Below are positions 1 through 8,148 of a DNA stretch of 50,516 nt, piece after piece. How positions within the stretch are numbered: the stretch's first letter is position 1; the number at the start of each line of letters is the position of its first letter. The notes beneath the pieces were generated by a model. It worked only from the letters and a program-made list of their open reading frames with translations. It made no database searches and was not told where the DNA came from. Made by a program: the position numbers and the translations under genes. Origin of the DNA: DASWJZ01 sp964440525 (GTDB lineage: Bacteria > Pseudomonadota > Alphaproteobacteria > Rhizobiales > Afifellaceae); NCBI GenBank assembly GCA_964440525.1, contig CAYTTC010000020.1, positions 1 to 50,516 on the forward strand. Direction: 5' to 3'.

Positions 1-720
1 GGAGGCGGCTCCGGATGCGATGGTGGTGGTGAACCAGGGCGGGGAGATCGTCCTGTTGAACCTGCAGGCTGAGAAGCAGTTCGGATACCACCGTGACGAA
101 CTCGTCGGGCAGCAGGTCAAGAACATCATTCCGGAGGGCTTCGCGGAACGGCTGATCGCCGACGATCTTCGCTCCGCGGAAGACGCGCTGGCGCAGCAGA
201 TCGGTACGGGGATCGAGCTCACTGCTCTGCGGAAAGATGGCAGCGATTTTCCGATCGAGCTGATGCTGAGCCCGCTCGAAAGCGCCGAAGGAATTCTGGT
301 GACGGCGGCGATCCGCGACATCAGTGTGCGCAAGAATGCGGAAAAGCATCTGGCGCAGATGGAGGGCAGGTACCGCGGGCTGCTGGAGGCGGCTCCGGAT
401 GCGATGGTGGTGGTGAACCAGGGCGGAGAAATCGTTCTTCTGAATCTTCAGGCAGAGAAACAGTTCGGATTCCGCCGCAATGAACTCCTCGGCCAGAAGG
501 TCAAGAACATCATTCCGGAGGGTTTCGCGGAACGGCTGATCGCTGACGGTCTTCGCTCCGCGGAAGACGCGCTGGCCCAGCAGATCGGTACGGGGATCGA
601 GCTCCTTGGGCGGCGGAAGGATGGCAGCGAGTTTCCGATCGAGCTCATGCTGAGCCCGCTTGGAAGCGCCGGGGGAATTCTGGTGACGGCGGCGATTCGC
701 GATATCACCGCGCGCAATAA
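1..720 (+). repeat. Tandem duplication of a PAS-coding unit, period 384 bp
   Basis: Bases 1-336 recur at 385-720 with high nucleotide identity. Both copies open with GGAGGCGGCTCCGGATGCGA and share long identical runs through the PAS core and the RDI-type end. The period is 384 bp (128 codons), so the frame is kept. The window begins at the start of a unit, so further copies may lie upstream. Confidence 0.9.
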
Positions 721-1447
721 GGCCGAAGCGCATCTTCTCCAAAAGGTGGAGGAACTAAACCGCTCGAATGAGGAATTGGGGCAATTTGCCTACATCGCTT
801 CTCACGATTTGCAGGAGCCGCTGCGGATGGTGGCCAGCTACACGCAGCTCCTAGCCCGACGGTACAAGGGAAAACTCGACTCCGATGCCGATGAGTTCAT
901 TGCCTTCGCGGTGGACGGGGCGAGCCGCATGCAGCGTTTGATCCAGGATCTGCTGGCCTATTCGCGCGCCGGGACGAAAGGAAACGATCTGCTTGATACC
1001 TCCAGCGAAGAAGCACTGGAACAAGCGCTTATCAATCTGCGGGGCGCCATCAAAGAAAGCGGTGCGCTGGTGACGCACGATCCCCTACCCACTGTCCTGG
1101 CGGACGGGGAGCAACTGATCCAGTTGTTTCAGAACCTTGTTGGCAACGCCATCAAGTACCAAAGCCCCGGGGTCCCCAAGGTTCACATTGCCGCCAAGAA
1201 TGGTGGGAAGAAATGGACGTTCTCGGTGCAGGACAACGGACTGGGAATTGACCCACAGTATTTCGAAAAGATTTTCGGAATGTTCCAGCGGCTGCACAAA
1301 CGGGAAGAGTTCGCCGGCACCGGCATCGGACTGGCCATCTGCAAGAAGATTATCGAGCGGCACGGCAGCAGCATTTCTGTCGAGTCACAGCCCGGGCAAG
1401 GATCCACCTTTCGCTTTGCCCTGGAAGGAAGCGAGGGGAAATCATGA
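2..1447 (+). CDS. PAS-PAS sensor histidine kinase, 5' end cut by the window
   Basis: The reading frame is open from base 2, so the start lies to the left of the window. Two PAS domains (about residues 1-115 and 128-243 of the visible part) are near copies, each followed by a PAC-like ITVTAAIRDI-type strand. Then come a HisKA segment with the H-box ASHDLQEPLRMV and an intact HATPase domain (DNGLGID, GTGIGLAI). The H-box style is that of phytochrome-like (Cph1) kinases, whose usual partners are Rcp1-type single-receiver regulators; two such genes follow. No membrane segment is seen in the visible part, so it may be cytoplasmic, but the N-terminus is missing. The stop overlaps the next start (ATGA), which suggests translational coupling. 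Signal unknown. Confidence 0.93.
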   Translation, partial: EAAPDAMVVVNQGGEIVLLNLQAEKQFGYHRDELVGQQVKNIIPEGFAERLIADDLRSAEDALAQQIGTGIELTALRKDGSDFPIELMLSPLESAEGILVTAAIRDISVRKNAEKHLAQMEGRYRGLLEAAPDAMVVVNQGGEIVLLNLQAEKQFGFRRNELLGQKVKNIIPEGFAERLIADGLRSAEDALAQQIGTGIELLGRRKDGSEFPIELMLSPLGSAGGILVTAAIRDITARNKAEAHLLQKVEELNRSNEELGQFAYIASHDLQEPLRMVASYTQLLARRYKGKLDSDADEFIAFAVDGASRMQRLIQDLLAYSRAGTKGNDLLDTSSEEALEQALINLRGAIKESGALVTHDPLPTVLADGEQLIQLFQNLVGNAIKYQSPGVPKVHIAAKNGGKKWTFSVQDNGLGIDPQYFEKIFGMFQRLHKREEFAGTGIGLAICKKIIERHGSSISVESQPGQGSTFRFALEGSEGKS

Positions 1448-1899
1448 ACGCCATCGGAAGGGACGGTGTGCCCATTGAGGTTCTCTTGGTCGAAGACAGT
1501 CCCGGTGATGTCCGGCTGACCCTGGAAGCCTTCCGCGAGGCCAACCGAACCATCAAATTGCAGGTGGCTTCCGACGGCGTGGAGGCCATGGCGTTTCTGA
1601 GGCACAAGGGGGACCACGTCCATTCCCTTCGCCCGGACCTGATCCTGCTGGATCTCAATCTCCCCAAAATGGATGGCCGCGAAGTTTTGGCCCAGATCAA
1701 GGAGGATGACAGCCTGAAAACGATTCCGACCGCCATCCTGACCACGTCCGCGGCGGAAGCGGATATCAAGAAAAGTTATGAACTCCAGGCGAACTGCTAC
1801 CTAACCAAGCCCGTACAGTTTGACGCGTTCGAAAGCCTCGTGAAGAGCATCAACGATTTCTGGCTGACCAAGGTCCAGTTGCCGCAGCAGACGCAATGA
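1444..1899 (+). CDS. Rcp1-type single-domain response regulator (copy 1)
   Basis: A 151-residue protein that is only a CheY-like receiver: acidic pocket VEDSPGD, phosphoacceptor Asp in LILLDLNLPKMDG, the ILTTS switch and the KPVQF lysine. The form with ANCYLTKPVQF is typical of Rcp1-family partners of phytochrome-like kinases, matching the kinase just upstream. The ATG overlaps the kinase stop. A GTG at 1468 is an alternative start: there the DNA upstream (GGAAGGGAC) aligns with the ribosome site of the twin gene at 1942, and the proteins align from CCC-ATT onward. The product ends in LPQQTQ, a tail that recurs in two later genes. Output partner unknown; phosphotransfer or protein binding is likely. 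Confidence 0.93.
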   Translation: MNAIGRDGVPIEVLLVEDSPGDVRLTLEAFREANRTIKLQVASDGVEAMAFLRHKGDHVHSLRPDLILLDLNLPKMDGREVLAQIKEDDSLKTIPTAILTTSAAEADIKKSYELQANCYLTKPVQFDAFESLVKSINDFWLTKVQLPQQTQ

Positions 1900-1941
1900 C
1901 CAAGAAATCGATCCCACAAGGAAGCAATCGGAGGAGCCGAC

Positions 1942-2379
1942 ATGCCCATTGAGGTTCTCTTGGTCGAAGACAGTCCTGGTGACGTCCGGCTGACGCAGGA
2001 AGCCTTCCGCGATGCCAACCGGGCCATCCATCTGCAGGTGGCTTCCGACGGCGTGGAGGCCATGGCCTTTCTGAGGCGCGAAGGACCCCACGTCCATGCC
2101 GCTCGTCCGGATCTTATTTTGCTGGATCTGAACCTCCCCAAAATGGATGGCCGCGAGGTTCTGGCCCGCATCAAGTCGAATGACAGTCTGAAAACGATCC
2201 CGACTATCATCCTGACCACGTCCGATGCGGAAGCGGATATTGTCAAAAGCTATCAGCTCCAGGCGAACTGCTACCTCAGCAAACCGGTGCAGTTTGACGA
2301 GTTCGCGAGTCTCGTAAGGAGCATCAATGATTTCTGGCTGACCAGGGTCAAGTTACCACAGCAGACGCAAAGCGGATGA
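1942..2379 (+). CDS. Rcp1-type single-domain response regulator (copy 2)
   Basis: A 145-residue receiver that is a close paralogue of the preceding gene, about four residues in five identical by eye, with the same pocket VEDSPGD, phosphoacceptor in LILLDLNLPKMDG, switch ILTTSDAEADI and lysine in KPVQF. A clear ribosome site (GGAGGA, 6-7 bases upstream) supports ATG 1942. Most differences are conservative, so both copies could take phosphate from the same kinase, or compete. The stop overlaps the next start (ATGA). The C-terminal KLPQQTQSG tail is the one repeated at the end of the GGDEF-EAL gene. No output domain is present. Confidence 0.93.
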   Translation: MPIEVLLVEDSPGDVRLTQEAFRDANRAIHLQVASDGVEAMAFLRREGPHVHAARPDLILLDLNLPKMDGREVLARIKSNDSLKTIPTIILTTSDAEADIVKSYQLQANCYLSKPVQFDEFASLVRSINDFWLTRVKLPQQTQSG

Positions 2380-4613
2380 CCGAAAAGGCCATCAAGATCC
2401 TTCTCCTGGTCGAGGACAACCCCGGAGACGCTCGTCTACTCCGCGAGATGTTCAACGAGCGGGGCGCGCACGGCACCGAGCTGGCGCACGTCGAGTCCAT
2501 GAGCCAGGCCGAGACGCATCTTGCGGAGCATTCGGTCGACATCATCTTGCTCGATCTCGGTTTGCCCGACGCACAAGGACTGGCGGCGGTAAGACGGGTC
2601 CACGCAGCCGCGCCCCGCGTCCCCCTGGTGGTGCTGACCGGCTTGGACGACGAGGCGCTCGCCACACAAGCTTTGCAGGAAGGCGCGCAAGACTATCTCA
2701 TCAAAGGCCAAATAGAGGCGCGCAGCCTTCTGCGAGCCCTGCGCTATGCCACCGAGCGCAAGATCATGGAAGAGGCGTTGTTCGTGGAAAAGGAACGCGC
2801 CCAAGTCACGCTCAACTCCATCGGCGATGCCGTTATTAGCACGGACATCTCGGGAAGCATCACCTTCCTCAACGCCGTCGCGGAAAAATTGACGGGCTGG
2901 TCGTGGCAAGAGGCGGCGGGCCGGCCCATGGCCGAAGTCTTGCGAATCGTGAACGGCGCGAGTGGCGAAACTATCCCGAATCCAATGGAGAAGGCAGTTG
3001 GGCGAAACCGGATCGGGCACCTGCCGGCGAACTCTATCCTCATCCGGCGTGACGGGTTCGAAATTCCGATCGAAGATTCCGTCGCACCCATCCACGATCG
3101 TGAAGGGCAGACCACTGGAGCGGTAATCGTTTTCCGTGACGTGAGCGCAGCCCGGGCGATGTCGTTGCAAATGACCCATTCGGCCCAGCACGACTTTCTG
3201 ACCGGGTTGCCCAATCGAACGCTCCTGAACGACCGGGTTGGCCAGGCGATCGCGCTGGCGCCGCGTCACATGAACAGAGTCGCGGTCCTGTTTCTGGATT
3301 TGGACGGCTTCAAACACATCAACGATTCCCTGGGACATCCGACCGGCGACAAACTTCTTCAATCCATCGCAAAACGCCTGGTGGAGTGCGTGCACCTCTC
3401 GGACACGGTGAGCCGGCAAGGAGGCGATGAATTCGTCGTGTTGCTCTCCGAATTGGAACAATTGGAAGATGCTGCGATTACGGCGAGAAGAATGCTGCAG
3501 GCGGTGGCGGAGGCTCATTCCGTCGACCAGCACGATCTTCATGTAACCACAAGCATTGGCGTGAGCGTCTATCCCGACGACGGTCTGGATGCGGAGACGC
3601 TAATCAAGAACGCGGACACCGCGATGTACCAGGCAAAGGAAAGCGGGCGTCAGGGCTACCGGTTTTTCAAGCCGGCCATGAACGTCCGAGCCGTGGAGCG
3701 GCAATCAATCGAGGAGAGTCTGCGGCGCGCCTTGGAACGGCAGGAATTCGAGCTGCACTACCAGCCCAAGATCAATCTGAACACAGGAGCGATTACCGGG
3801 GCGGAAGCTCTGATACGCTGGACGCATCCTACTCGAGGATTGGTCCCTCCGGCGCAATTCATTCCAGTCGCAGAAGACTGCGGCCTCATTCAATCGATCG
3901 GCGCCTGGGTCCTGCGTGAAGCGTGCATGCAGGCTCGAGCCTGGTTGGACGCTGGCCTGCCTCTGGCGACCATGGCCGTAAACGTCTCCGCGATGGAGTT
4001 TCGGGACGAGAGCTTTCTGGAAGGTCTGTTCGCAATCCTCAGCGAAACGGGCCTGGATCCCAGATCTCTCGAGCTGGAGCTGACCGAGAGTGTTCTTATG
4101 AAGCATGTCGAGTCCTCGGCATCGATCCTCCACACCCTGAGGGAACGAGGGGTGCAGGTGGCGATCGATGACTTCGGCACGGGTTACTCCAGCTTGAGCT
4201 ATCTGCGAAAGTTTCCGGTCGACGCCCTCAAAATCGACCAGTCGTTCGTCCGTCAGCTAAGCGCCGCTGGCGACGATACGACCATTGTGACCGCAGTGAT
4301 CGGCATGGCCCGGAGTCTCAAGCTGCGGGTCGTTGCGGAGGGCGTGGAAACGCCGGAAGAGGTGGCATTTCTTCGGGCTCTCCAATGTGACGAGGCGCAA
4401 GGGTACTATTTCAGCCCTCCGGTTCTCCCGCAACAGCTCGCCAAATTGCTGGAAACCGGCATAACAGAAACAGATTGTGTCCGCGGCGGTGCAAGTGCTG
4501 AGCCCGGAAGGGCTGAGGTGCGTAGTGCTTGGCGCGGCAACGGCGGTGCCCGGCTGACTTCTCTTGTCCGGTCAGACAAAGTCAAGCTACCGCGGCAGAC
4601 GCAAAGCGAGTGA
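2376..4613 (+). CDS. REC-PAS-GGDEF-EAL cyclic-di-GMP protein
   Basis: A 745-residue cytoplasmic protein. Receiver at about 1-120 (VEDNPGD, phosphoacceptor in IILLDLGLPD, lysine in YLIKGQ); PAS at about 140-260; GGDEF at about 270-430 with an exact GGDEF at residues 349-353; EAL at about 445-693 with EALIRW at 477, ELTES, DDFGTGYSSL, KIDQSF and EGVET, the set expected of an active phosphodiesterase. The cyclase inhibitory I-site has His in place of Arg (HLSD before TVSRQ), so product feedback is probably lost. Residues after about 693 are an unrelated tail ending KLPRQTQSE, like the end of the preceding regulator. It likely makes or degrades c-di-GMP under control of receiver phosphorylation. 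Translationally coupled to the upstream gene by ATGA. Confidence 0.94.
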   Translation: MTEKAIKILLLVEDNPGDARLLREMFNERGAHGTELAHVESMSQAETHLAEHSVDIILLDLGLPDAQGLAAVRRVHAAAPRVPLVVLTGLDDEALATQALQEGAQDYLIKGQIEARSLLRALRYATERKIMEEALFVEKERAQVTLNSIGDAVISTDISGSITFLNAVAEKLTGWSWQEAAGRPMAEVLRIVNGASGETIPNPMEKAVGRNRIGHLPANSILIRRDGFEIPIEDSVAPIHDREGQTTGAVIVFRDVSAARAMSLQMTHSAQHDFLTGLPNRTLLNDRVGQAIALAPRHMNRVAVLFLDLDGFKHINDSLGHPTGDKLLQSIAKRLVECVHLSDTVSRQGGDEFVVLLSELEQLEDAAITARRMLQAVAEAHSVDQHDLHVTTSIGVSVYPDDGLDAETLIKNADTAMYQAKESGRQGYRFFKPAMNVRAVERQSIEESLRRALERQEFELHYQPKINLNTGAITGAEALIRWTHPTRGLVPPAQFIPVAEDCGLIQSIGAWVLREACMQARAWLDAGLPLATMAVNVSAMEFRDESFLEGLFAILSETGLDPRSLELELTESVLMKHVESSASILHTLRERGVQVAIDDFGTGYSSLSYLRKFPVDALKIDQSFVRQLSAAGDDTTIVTAVIGMARSLKLRVVAEGVETPEEVAFLRALQCDEAQGYYFSPPVLPQQLAKLLETGITETDCVRGGASAEPGRAEVRSAWRGNGGARLTSLVRSDKVKLPRQTQSE
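2601..2750 (+). repeat. Receiver-coding block duplicated at 4831-4980
   Basis: Bases 2601-2750 and 4831-4980 are nearly identical at the nucleotide level over the end of a receiver and the linker after it (both begin CACGCAGCCGCGCCCCGCGT). The similarity extends to the left, with small gaps, across the gene start to the shared junction tail GTCAAGyTACCrCrGCAGAC at 2347 and 4581. This is dispersed duplication of one unit: 3' tail plus receiver. Confidence 0.88.
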
Positions 4614-4620
4614 TCAAGAA

Positions 4621-6468
4621 ATGATCACAACAGTACTCCTTGTCGAAGATAACCCCGGAGACGCCCGTCTGCTCCGCGAGATGTTGAACGAGGGCTCGCA
4701 CGACACCCAAGTGGCGGACGTGGCCTGCATGAGCGAGGCCGAGAAGTACCTCGGGGAGCATGCGGTTGACATTATCCTGCTCGACCCGGGGCTGCCCGAT
4801 GCGCAAGGACTCGGAGCGGTGCGACGGGCCCACGCAGCCGCGCCCCGCGTCCCCCTGGTGGTGCTGACCGGCTTGGACGACGAGTCGCTCGCCACACAAG
4901 CCTTGCAAGAAGGGGCGCAAGATTATCTCATCAAAGGCCAAATCGAGACGCGCGGGCTTCGGCGAGCCCTGCGCTATGCCGCCGAGCGCAAGCGCATGGA
5001 GAGATTGAAAGACGAATTCGTCTCGTCGGTGAGCCATGAGCTGCGCACGCCGTTGACATCGATTTCCGTCTCGCTCGCCCTTCTCATGGGCAAGACTGTC
5101 AGCAGCCTGCCTGATGCGGCGGTGCGTCTGCTTGCGATCGCGCATACTAACAGCCAGAGACTCGTACGGCTCGTCAACGACATCCTCGATATCGAGAAGA
5201 TGGAGTCCGGACAGGCCGTCTTCAATTTCAGGCGAGTCGATGTCCCATCGCTGGTTGGGCAGGCGGTCGACGCCAATCTGGGATTCGCCGAAAGCTGTGG
5301 CGTGCGGATCCGAGTTGAGGACGCGCATGCTATCGGTGAAGCGCGAGCCGATCCGGACCGGCTTGCCCAGGTCGTTACCAACCTGCTTTCGAACGCGATC
5401 AAGTTTTCTCCGGCGGACAATGAAGTGGTCGTAGCGATCGAGAATGGACTCGACATTGTCCGAATCTCGGTGCGGGACCACGGCCCCGGTATTTCAGTCG
5501 ACTTCAAGCCACACATCTTTGAGAGATTCGCGCAGGCCGATGCCACGAACGCACGGCAGAAGGGCGGCACCGGCCTCGGCCTCAGCATCGTGAAGCAGAT
5601 CGTCGACCGGCTCGGTGGCGAGGTAGGCTTCGCCGACGCCCCCGGCGGCGGAACGATCTTTCACGTCGAGTTACCCTGCTGGGAGCATGTGGCCGGCATG
5701 GCAATCGATCTCGATGCGCAACCGGACGCTTTGCGCCTACTGCTTTGTGAGGACGATCCCGATGCGGCGATCGCGCTGCGCGAGCAGCTGAGGCAGGTCG
5801 GATTCGCCACGGATCTCGCCTACACCGCGGGCGACGCGATCACATGCGCGGCAGCAACTCAATATCGCGCCGTACTGGTGGATCTCCTGCTTCCGGATGG
5901 CGACGGCATAAGCCTGATCCTGCGCTTGCGCGAGCTGCCGCAATATCGCGACACTCCGATCATCGTTGTGTCCGGCGATCCGGGCCGCGGGCGCGACGAC
6001 TTTAGGTCATCCAAGCTTAATGTGTCGGACTGGCTGAAAAAGCCGGTGGACATCGACCACCTCATGCGGGTGCTTGCCAAGCCCGTCGTGCACGATACGA
6101 ACAGACGCCCGCGAATCCTTCATGTCGACGATGACAATGTCGTCGCTCACACTCTCAGCGAAATTGCCGATGTCGTTTCGGTTAGTTCGATGGAGGAGGC
6201 GCACCGCGTGCTGCGGGCTGACGACTTCGACCTGGCCGTGCTGGATATTACGCTCGCCACAGGGTCTAGCCTCGATCTGCTGCCTGATCTTCGCGACAGC
6301 AAAGGCAATGCAATTCCGGTGGTTCTTTTTTCCGCCCACGGCACGACCTTGGCGTATGACGCACAAGAAGCCGCGCTGACCAAGTCGCACACATCAATCG
6401 ATAGCCTCGTGGCAACGGTGTGTGATCGCCTGGCATCCCGCCCTCCCCGTGTATCGGAGATCGCGTGA
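4621..6468 (+). CDS. REC-HisKA-HATPase-REC-REC hybrid histidine kinase
   Basis: A 615-residue protein. Receiver 1 (residues 1-120, phosphoacceptor D55 in LLDPGLPD) is nearly identical to the receiver of the previous gene. HisKA follows with its H-box His at residue 139 (SSVSHELRTPLTS), then an intact HATPase domain (DHGPGIS, GTGLGLSI), receiver 2 (CEDDPDA, VLVDLLLPDG, KKPVD) and a shorter, more divergent receiver 3 (HVDDDN, LAVLDITLATG). I chose ATG 4621, seven bases after the previous stop, because homology to other receivers begins there. A TTG at 4564 would add 19 residues that only read through the repeated junction. No membrane segment. Likely a cytoplasmic phosphorelay kinase working with the upstream genes. 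Confidence 0.93.
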   Translation: MITTVLLVEDNPGDARLLREMLNEGSHDTQVADVACMSEAEKYLGEHAVDIILLDPGLPDAQGLGAVRRAHAAAPRVPLVVLTGLDDESLATQALQEGAQDYLIKGQIETRGLRRALRYAAERKRMERLKDEFVSSVSHELRTPLTSISVSLALLMGKTVSSLPDAAVRLLAIAHTNSQRLVRLVNDILDIEKMESGQAVFNFRRVDVPSLVGQAVDANLGFAESCGVRIRVEDAHAIGEARADPDRLAQVVTNLLSNAIKFSPADNEVVVAIENGLDIVRISVRDHGPGISVDFKPHIFERFAQADATNARQKGGTGLGLSIVKQIVDRLGGEVGFADAPGGGTIFHVELPCWEHVAGMAIDLDAQPDALRLLLCEDDPDAAIALREQLRQVGFATDLAYTAGDAITCAAATQYRAVLVDLLLPDGDGISLILRLRELPQYRDTPIIVVSGDPGRGRDDFRSSKLNVSDWLKKPVDIDHLMRVLAKPVVHDTNRRPRILHVDDDNVVAHTLSEIADVVSVSSMEEAHRVLRADDFDLAVLDITLATGSSLDLLPDLRDSKGNAIPVVLFSAHGTTLAYDAQEAALTKSHTSIDSLVATVCDRLASRPPRVSEIA

Positions 6469-6579
6469 CTGCCAGATGAATGCTGGGCTCTGGAGCGACC
6501 CGCTTTCCGATCGCCCGTCTTTAAGGCGCGGTCCTCACAGACCCTTATTCGGCCACGTCTTGATCTTACGAGCGGCGCG

Positions 6580-8106
6580 TCAGCGCGAGACGTAAATGCT
6601 CGTCAGGTCCTTGCCGATGTCGCGGAACGCCGTCTCGAGTTCTGACGCTGCGGGGATGTAGTAGTAGAGCGGCTTGCCCTCCTCATCCTTCGAAGCGCAG
6701 TTGCGAAAGATCTCCTTCGTCCTTTCGAAGTCCACCTGGAACAGGATCGTGTAGACGCGGATACCGGTACCCTTGATGCTCTCGCAGATGCGCTTCACCT
6801 TCGCGTCGACGGCGCGCTCGGCAACGGTATAGTCGTTGGTGCTACCCATCCGGCCGGCGGCGAGATAGCCGTAGGAGGTGTAGTCCGATTCCGTCACGTC
6901 GTTGTTGTCGACGACCTGGTTGCGGCCATCGCTCAGAAGAATCAGCACCTTGGTGGTGTCCTCGTCACTATAGGCGACGCCCTGGCTGTAGGGCTCGTCC
7001 GGAGAGAGAACGTGCCAGCCCCAGAGCAGGCCCTGCGCGACGTTGGTGCCGGAGTTGTTACCGCCGGAGGTGTTGTGCGGGACCATCCGGTCGATCTCGT
7101 GATGCATGCGGGCTGTGTCGTTGGTCAATTCGACGATCGGACGTGGGCAGGCGGCGTTCGGTCCCCTGCTCGTGGTGTCGGTCACATTGACGCCGCTGCG
7201 GACGCGGTATTTGGCGACGTCGCGGAGGCGGTTCCAATCGTTGCCGGAGCCGGTATCCCTGAGATAGTCGTTGCCGTAGCCGCGGTTGTCAGGCTCGTCC
7301 GGCCAGAGATACGGCACCCAGCGGGTATCCGTGCTATCCGGAAGCGTGTCGTCCTCGTCATAGGGCGCCTTGCGCGCTTCGACGCAACCCTTCCACTCGA
7401 CGCGCATGCCGGCGAAAAGGTCCAGCCGGTCGGATGGCGCGCTGAAGTTCGTGCCGAATATCAAAGGGTCGCCGGTGGGCTCGATCCAAGAGCGCTGGAA
7501 AACGTCCTTGGTCTTGACGTTGACGGCCGTTACGAACGGAATGAGGGCCATCTTCACCCGCTCCTGCGCGTCGCGATCGGAGTAGAGCTGATCCACCAGC
7601 ACCCCTGCCGAGCTGCGCAGCGCCTGGATCCGGCCGAGGCGGGCCATCGAGCCCGTATTGTCAAGTGCGAGCGCTACCTCGAAGGTCCCGCTCGACGAAA
7701 TCACCTCACTCTTGAGATCCAGCGGCAGCTCTTCGATGCCGACCACCGTCATCAAAGCCGTGTCCATGAAACCGTCGGAGCTGACGCGATAGCCGCCCTC
7801 GATCTTCGTGGCGTCGAACGTGGACAGGTGCAGCATCGGATCACGGTCTGCCGGCAACATCGTCGAGATGAAGACGTTCACGAACTGATCGGCGTCCGCG
7901 TCGTTCCGGGCGCCTCGGCGCACCAGCGCGATCGCCGCAGCATCCATCGCATTAATGATCTCTGCCTTGTAGCGAGATTGGCGGGAAATATCGACGGCGC
8001 CGCTCAGGAGCCCGACGAGGGGGACTGAGGCGAAGGCGAAGACGATTGCGACGTTGCCGCGCTGGTCCCCGGCGAAGCGACCACCCATTCGTAAGAAGTT
8101 CCACAT
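6580..8106 (-). CDS. TadE/TadG-like pilus-assembly VWA protein (copy 1)
   Basis: 508 residues. A short cytoplasmic head ending DQRGNVAI leads into one membrane segment (about residues 20-45) and the helix RYKAEIINAMDAAAIAL, the usual start of TadE/TadG-like proteins. A von Willebrand A domain follows with the metal-site motif ALDNTGSM and a later ILLSDGRN strand. TadG-family proteins are membrane-anchored with the bulk outside the cytoplasm. ATG 8106 was chosen because GGAGG lies five bases upstream; a TTG at 8118 would add four residues. A paralogue lies at 11510-13279 with the same GWHVLSP, CPRPI and IGKDL blocks. No other tad or flp genes are near. Function unproven. Confidence 0.88.
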   Translation of the reverse strand: MWNFLRMGGRFAGDQRGNVAIVFAFASVPLVGLLSGAVDISRQSRYKAEIINAMDAAAIALVRRGARNDADADQFVNVFISTMLPADRDPMLHLSTFDATKIEGGYRVSSDGFMDTALMTVVGIEELPLDLKSEVISSSGTFEVALALDNTGSMARLGRIQALRSSAGVLVDQLYSDRDAQERVKMALIPFVTAVNVKTKDVFQRSWIEPTGDPLIFGTNFSAPSDRLDLFAGMRVEWKGCVEARKAPYDEDDTLPDSTDTRWVPYLWPDEPDNRGYGNDYLRDTGSGNDWNRLRDVAKYRVRSGVNVTDTTSRGPNAACPRPIVELTNDTARMHHEIDRMVPHNTSGGNNSGTNVAQGLLWGWHVLSPDEPYSQGVAYSDEDTTKVLILLSDGRNQVVDNNDVTESDYTSYGYLAAGRMGSTNDYTVAERAVDAKVKRICESIKGTGIRVYTILFQVDFERTKEIFRNCASKDEEGKPLYYYIPAASELETAFRDIGKDLTSIYVSR

Positions 8107-8148
8107 GCCGGCCTCCAAGATCCCGACGTCCCTGCGCTCAGCCAGTTT

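Noticed and set aside
4564..4620. TTG start giving the hybrid kinase 19 more residues
   Set aside because: These residues read through the duplicated junction sequence in another frame, and receiver homology begins at ATG 4621.
7012..8028. Long 338-codon frame on the plus strand opposite the first VWA gene
   Set aside because: It is antisense to a gene with clear VWA and TadG features; GC-rich DNA leaves such mirror frames open. The translation is rich in Arg, Val and His without any motif.
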